Origin: Paramacrobiotus metropolitanus
Lineage: Eukaryota > Tardigrada > Eutardigrada > Parachela > Macrobiotidae
Direction: 5' to 3'
Length of the DNA: 64,000 bases
NCBI RefSeq assembly: GCF_019649055.1
Contig: NW_026570282.1
Coordinates: forward strand, 310,001 to 374,000
This document shows, piece by piece, positions 60,201 to 64,000 of this stretch. Both the position numbers and the translations under genes were made by a program. The first letter of the stretch is position 1; each line of letters opens with the position of its first letter. The notes below the pieces were generated by a model, which was not told the DNA's origin, searched no databases, and was given only the letters and a program-made list of their open reading frames with translations.

Positions 60201-61956
60201 CAGCGTATTCTTCAATGGCGGGATCACCTCCATACAGCGACAGCGAGAGTGATAAAAATAGTGATAAAGGTGTCGGCTCTAACCAGGCGTACAAGAAAAC
60301 GCTGCGTTTGACATCTGAACAGATTGTAAGCACGGTTGTTTGTGACGCATAAATATAATGAATGAATTAGTGAATTTGATTTTAGTTTTTCTGCTCAGTT
60401 AGTAAAAAATTTTAAATTTTGTTAGTGTTTCGGATGCTCAGGCTGTTCATATGCAAACTGCGATTGAAATGGCTCCTTTTACTTTCAGATGACGCTACCG
60501 TTGCAGTATGGAATGAACGAAGCGGAATTTTGCATCGTTACGAAATATCAGGGATCTGCGCGTTGCAAGTGTAACATCTTTTTGTGGCGATATGACGATA
60601 AGATCGTGATTTCGGATATTGATGGAACCATTACGAAGTATGTTGTTGGTAAACGCCATTACGCTTAACGTCAACGATCATTAAGCCCTCAGTTAAGATT
60701 TTTTTTCAAGCCTGAGGTATTTTCAGATCAGATGTTCTTGGCCATATCTTGCCAATTATCGGCTCGACCTGGGCGCAAGCCGGTGTCGCCGGATTATACA
60801 ACCGCATTGCTAATAACGGCTACAAATTTCTGTACTTATCTTCGCGAGCCATCGGTCAGGCGAGTTTTACGCGCGATCATCTGAAAGCGATTATCCAGGA
60901 AAATGTGAATATGCCAGAAGGACCGTTGCTCCTGTCGCCGAAATCTTTGTTTTTGGCATTTCACCAGTAAGTTATCGAAATATTTGATCGAATCAAAATG
61001 GTAAATTACAGTAGGTAGCAGCATTATTGTGCGTTTTCGTGGTAATATTCTCCTAGCAGAAGGAAGTGTCTAAATTTGTATCTTTTGGGAATGGGAATAT
61101 GTACGACTCGTATTTTCGTAATGTTAGTCATGAAAGTCATTTCACAATTCATGAAAGTCATTTCACACTACAGCTAATTGAAACAGTCGGAAGAAAACGT
61201 TATTTTGTACTTACGTTAACAGTAAAAGTGTAAGATTACAACCACATACAAATTGACACCATAATTTGATAAAAGAACTTCAGTACGAAATCGTTACATT
61301 GACTTTACACATTATTCCAGATAATTTTTGGTTTGAACAGTTGTTTGTCGAGCTGTTGATAGCCTCCGATGGCACAGTTGTGTAACTTGTGTTAGATATG
61401 CCGTAGCCGGAAGTGGCTAGTTATACAGCGAAACTGCCGTCTCAATACGAAATCTTCTTTCAGGGAAGTAATTGTAAAACGTCCTGAGGAGTTCAAAATT
61501 GCGTGCCTTAAAGACATCCGTGCTTTATTTCCTCCGGACAGAAATCCCTTTTTTGCTGCATACGGCAACCGAACCACTGATTTATTATCCTATCGTACGG
61601 TTGGCGTGCCGATGACACGAATTTTCACGATCAACTACCAGGGCCAACTTAAACACGAAATCCTCCGCCAAGCAAAGTCTTCCTATTCGCAGCAGTCCAA
61701 TTTAGTGGACATGCTATTTCCGCCCCTGGTATCCGTACCCGGGACCAACGTTCTTGTCTCGCAGCATGAGCACGCCGAAGAATACAGCTCATTCGTGTAC
61801 TGGAAGGCTCCGCTGCCGGATCTGGATTCCACGTTTGAAGTGCCACCCCCTCCGGAGCCGGAAGTCCGGAAAAAGAGAACGGATTCAGGAGGAGCTGCTT
61901 CTAAATCGACGTCTCCTACGAAAACGGCCAAAACTGCTCCGCTGACCATTATGTAA
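57281..61956 (+). CDS. LPIN: Lipin, phosphatidate phosphatase
   Basis: Eleven exons: 57281-57571, 58321-58973, 59043-59260, 59444-59681, 59751-59798, 59866-59976, 60038-60079, 60160-60325, 60489-60637, 60727-60966, 61464-61956, giving 882 residues. Lipin converts phosphatidate to diacylglycerol for triglyceride and phospholipid synthesis and can co-regulate transcription. N-LIP domain: [20 protein letters not shown] and [14 protein letters not shown] polybasic nuclear-targeting and membrane-binding stretch ([12 protein letters not shown]) follows, then a long Ser/Thr/acidic linker. C-LIP holds the catalytic DIDGT (DxDxT), the LGHIL co-activator-type motif, [22 protein letters not shown] and [14 protein letters not shown]. 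All splices are GT-AG and in phase; exons 5 and 7 are only 48 and 42 bp. Key catalytic residues are intact, so an active enzyme is expected. Confidence 0.96.
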
Positions 61957-63366
61957 ATTGTAGATCCACTGCTTTGTGTGCATTTGCATTCCCTGTGCAT
62001 TTTTCATTTTGTTTCATTTGTTTTTAATACCATCGCCTAAACTTTTGAATTTTTCTTTGGTTGTGGGATTCTGGAAACCCGCTTCTTCCATTGTCTTTCC
62101 TTCTGCTGGGATTGGGATGACTGTGAGCATGAAGGAGTCATTTTGTTACGTATCTGTATTAGTTAACCATGTACGGTAACTAATGCATTTTGTGGTTTTA
62201 TCGCGTTGACTGCAGATGTATTATTTACTTGCCTGTGATCACTGTTGTGAACTTCTCCAGTTCTACAAAATTAAAGAGAACCTTCTGTGGAAAATGACTT
62301 TTCACAGCGATACCTGAAAATTAGATGGAAAAACATCAAAGCTTGGTGCATGCGAACTGACAATGAATTCGAATACAGTACTTCTATGGCTGCAAGTTCA
62401 TGGCTTGTGCAAGTAGTTCTTGCTGTTGCTTGTAACATTATAAAGATCTCGAGAACAGTGCTTCGTTCATTTTTTAAAAATTGTGTTATAATTTATTTAT
62501 GCAAGATGTTACTTATACGTAATTCTTGTCTATGAAGTAAGCACCTATTCAGTACTGGACCACTAGTAGTCATTTTTTGCGTGAGACGGACTACAGTAAT
62601 GCACATCATTGGACGTAACAAAAGAAGTAAACAGCCTATAATAAAAACGCTTCTGCTATGTTTTCCGTTTCCGGCGCGTTTCCTCTTCAAATCTGGATTT
62701 CTCTTCCTCTTTTTTGCGTTGCTCGTACTATATCTACTCTGTATATTCTATACGAAGTGTAGATATACAATAATAGGGCAGTTGAGGGCCACTGCGCGCT
62801 GTGCATCCCTGCACACTAAGATGACGAAAATAATTTTTATTTTTAATACGAGTACAATCATACATGAATACCATGTAGTATGTATTTATTAATTACTGAA
62901 TTTATTGTCATAAATAATATTGTGCTGATGGAAATTAAATTGATATCGGTATTCGGTACGTAATCAGAAAACGTCGCACATTCAGCAGCTGCCAGTTTGC
63001 CAATACTCTGATCTCTGGAACCTTTTGAATTCGGATCTTATGAAGGCGATCCATAACTCAATGATTGATGATTACACCAGCTGCATGAAAAGACTCTGTT
63101 CAGCTGCTCGAGAATCATTTCTCTTGGCTCTTGCCTATGCTGAAATTTGTTATCTGTACCTGTGTTTGTTTAAAATGTAAACTTCTCGTCAGATTATCTT
63201 CAAGTTTCAAATCCTAATCAATGAATGCATGACTTGTAATTCTGGCACCTGGGAGAAGCAAACTAATAAGTGGATGCATGCTACATGAAGGAGTGCAGTG
63301 ACAATATTGCTGTTTCGTATTGCATTTGAAAATTCGAATCGCAGTTTCGAATTTTACATTGCCACC
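61957..63366. other. Lipin 3'UTR and WDR82 upstream region
   Basis: 1.4 kb, AT-rich; no additional gene recognised. WDR82's start sits in an ideal GCCACCATGG context at its right edge. Confidence 0.55.
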
Positions 63367-64000
63367 ATGGTGGCTCTCTCCTCGGATCTCATGCGATCGT
63401 TTCGGGTTGCGAAGACGTTCAAAGAAAATCTGGATCGGATTAATCATATGGACATCTCATCAAATGGGCATTATGTGGTTACCAGTTCGCAAGATGAGAG
63501 CATCCAGCTGTACGAAGCTGACAAGGGAGTGTGAGTGATTTCCAGCTTTGCCTTTCTTGCGATTGTCTGGTGATTATTGGGCCCATCATTAATCTCGCAA
63601 CTGTCAGTTTTTTATTGCCCGTGTAGCATTCTATTGTGTTTATTTTTTTAGATCGTTTAAGACGCTGCACAGTAAAAAATACGGCGTGGATTTGATTTCC
63701 TTCACGAGAAACCATAACACAGTCATACACGGCTCTACGAAAGTCGATGGTATGATTTCGTGATATTAACTGCTAGTGTAAATTTCATGATCTCAGCAGT
63801 TGAGGTTGGTCTTGCTTTTTTTCAGATACTCTAAGGCAGCTGAATTTGCATGAAAACAAATATCTGCGATATTTCTTGGGCCATGGTCGAAAGTGAGTAT
63901 AAAAACTATTTGTAGATATTTATTTTCTTGATAAAATAACGGCGAAACTGCGAATTCCAGAAAATAAAATTTCCCCAAACTTTGCTGTATCTCGCAGGGT
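63367..64000 (+). CDS. WDR82: WDR82 / Swd2, 5' part (runs off window)
   Basis: Four exons enter the window: 63367-63530, 63652-63749, 63826-63892 and one beginning at 63998. WDR82 is a beta-propeller subunit of the SET1/COMPASS H3K4 methyltransferase and of a PP1 transcription-termination complex. The start matches the family (DLMRSFRVAKTFKENLDRIN; human has LRSFRVAKVFRENSDKIN), followed by SKKYGVDLISFTRNHNTVIH and KVDDTLRQLNLHENKYLRYF, i.e. the first two WD repeats. The last two bases in the window give the codon start expected for the next conserved Val. The ATG has a perfect Kozak context. Confidence 0.95.

Noticed and set aside
1-64000. tRNA, rRNA and CRISPR features
   Set aside because: I looked for A/B-box-like tRNA patterns and regularly spaced direct repeats and found none that hold up by eye. 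A covariance-model scan would be decisive.

Overview
This window reads as nuclear DNA of a small invertebrate animal. The gene content is metazoan: a kainate-type glutamate receptor, a multi-CTLD receptor, a BTB-BACK-kelch protein, lipin and WDR82. Introns are mostly GT-AG, short (many are 49-100 bp) and tile cleanly between exons whose phases match. Intergenic DNA is AT-rich and loaded with inverted repeats. A tardigrade or a similarly compact ecdysozoan is a plausible source, but nothing here proves the species. Exon coordinates were worked out by hand from frame, splice sites and family alignment.

Layout. 1-7205 (+): the 3' part of a large C-type-lectin transmembrane receptor with ten complete CTLDs and one partial CTLD. 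7694-9125 (+): a lone AGC-type kinase domain that lacks the catalytic residues (pseudokinase). 9188-13309 (-): a kainate-like ionotropic glutamate receptor. 13908-16002 (-): RAD23. 16003-21049: no gene; nested fold-back elements. 21050-24087 (+): an unrecognised secreted/one-pass membrane protein with x-P-D repeats. 25112-32422: MPHOSPH6 (+), MYG1 (-) and UTP6 (+), three genes of ribosomal RNA processing in a row. 32920-37170: two convergent secreted proteins built from the same cadherin-like repeat. 38158-41007 (-): a kelch-like (KLHL) protein. 42111-43252 (-): THG1 tRNA-His guanylyltransferase. 43253-45573: two non-autonomous DNA transposons (pogo-like and hAT-like) and two long palindromes. 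45574-47477 (+): a multipass membrane protein made by duplication of a two-exon unit. 47478-51632: no gene; a Helitron-like candidate. 51633-53043 (+): a DNAJB-class co-chaperone. 53044-57280: no gene; more palindromes. 57281-61956 (+): lipin. 63367-end (+): the first four exons of WDR82.

How the genes relate. Most are unrelated housekeeping or receptor genes. The clearest functional neighbourhood is MPHOSPH6-MYG1-UTP6, in which MYG1 and UTP6 are divergent and share about 760 bp of upstream DNA. The two cadherin-like genes look like an inverted duplicate pair. Noncoding DNA is marked by repeated formation of long, almost loop-free palindromes. The best candidates for undescribed biology are the x-P-D repeat membrane protein, the AGC pseudokinase, the duplicated-unit membrane protein and the cadherin-like pair.
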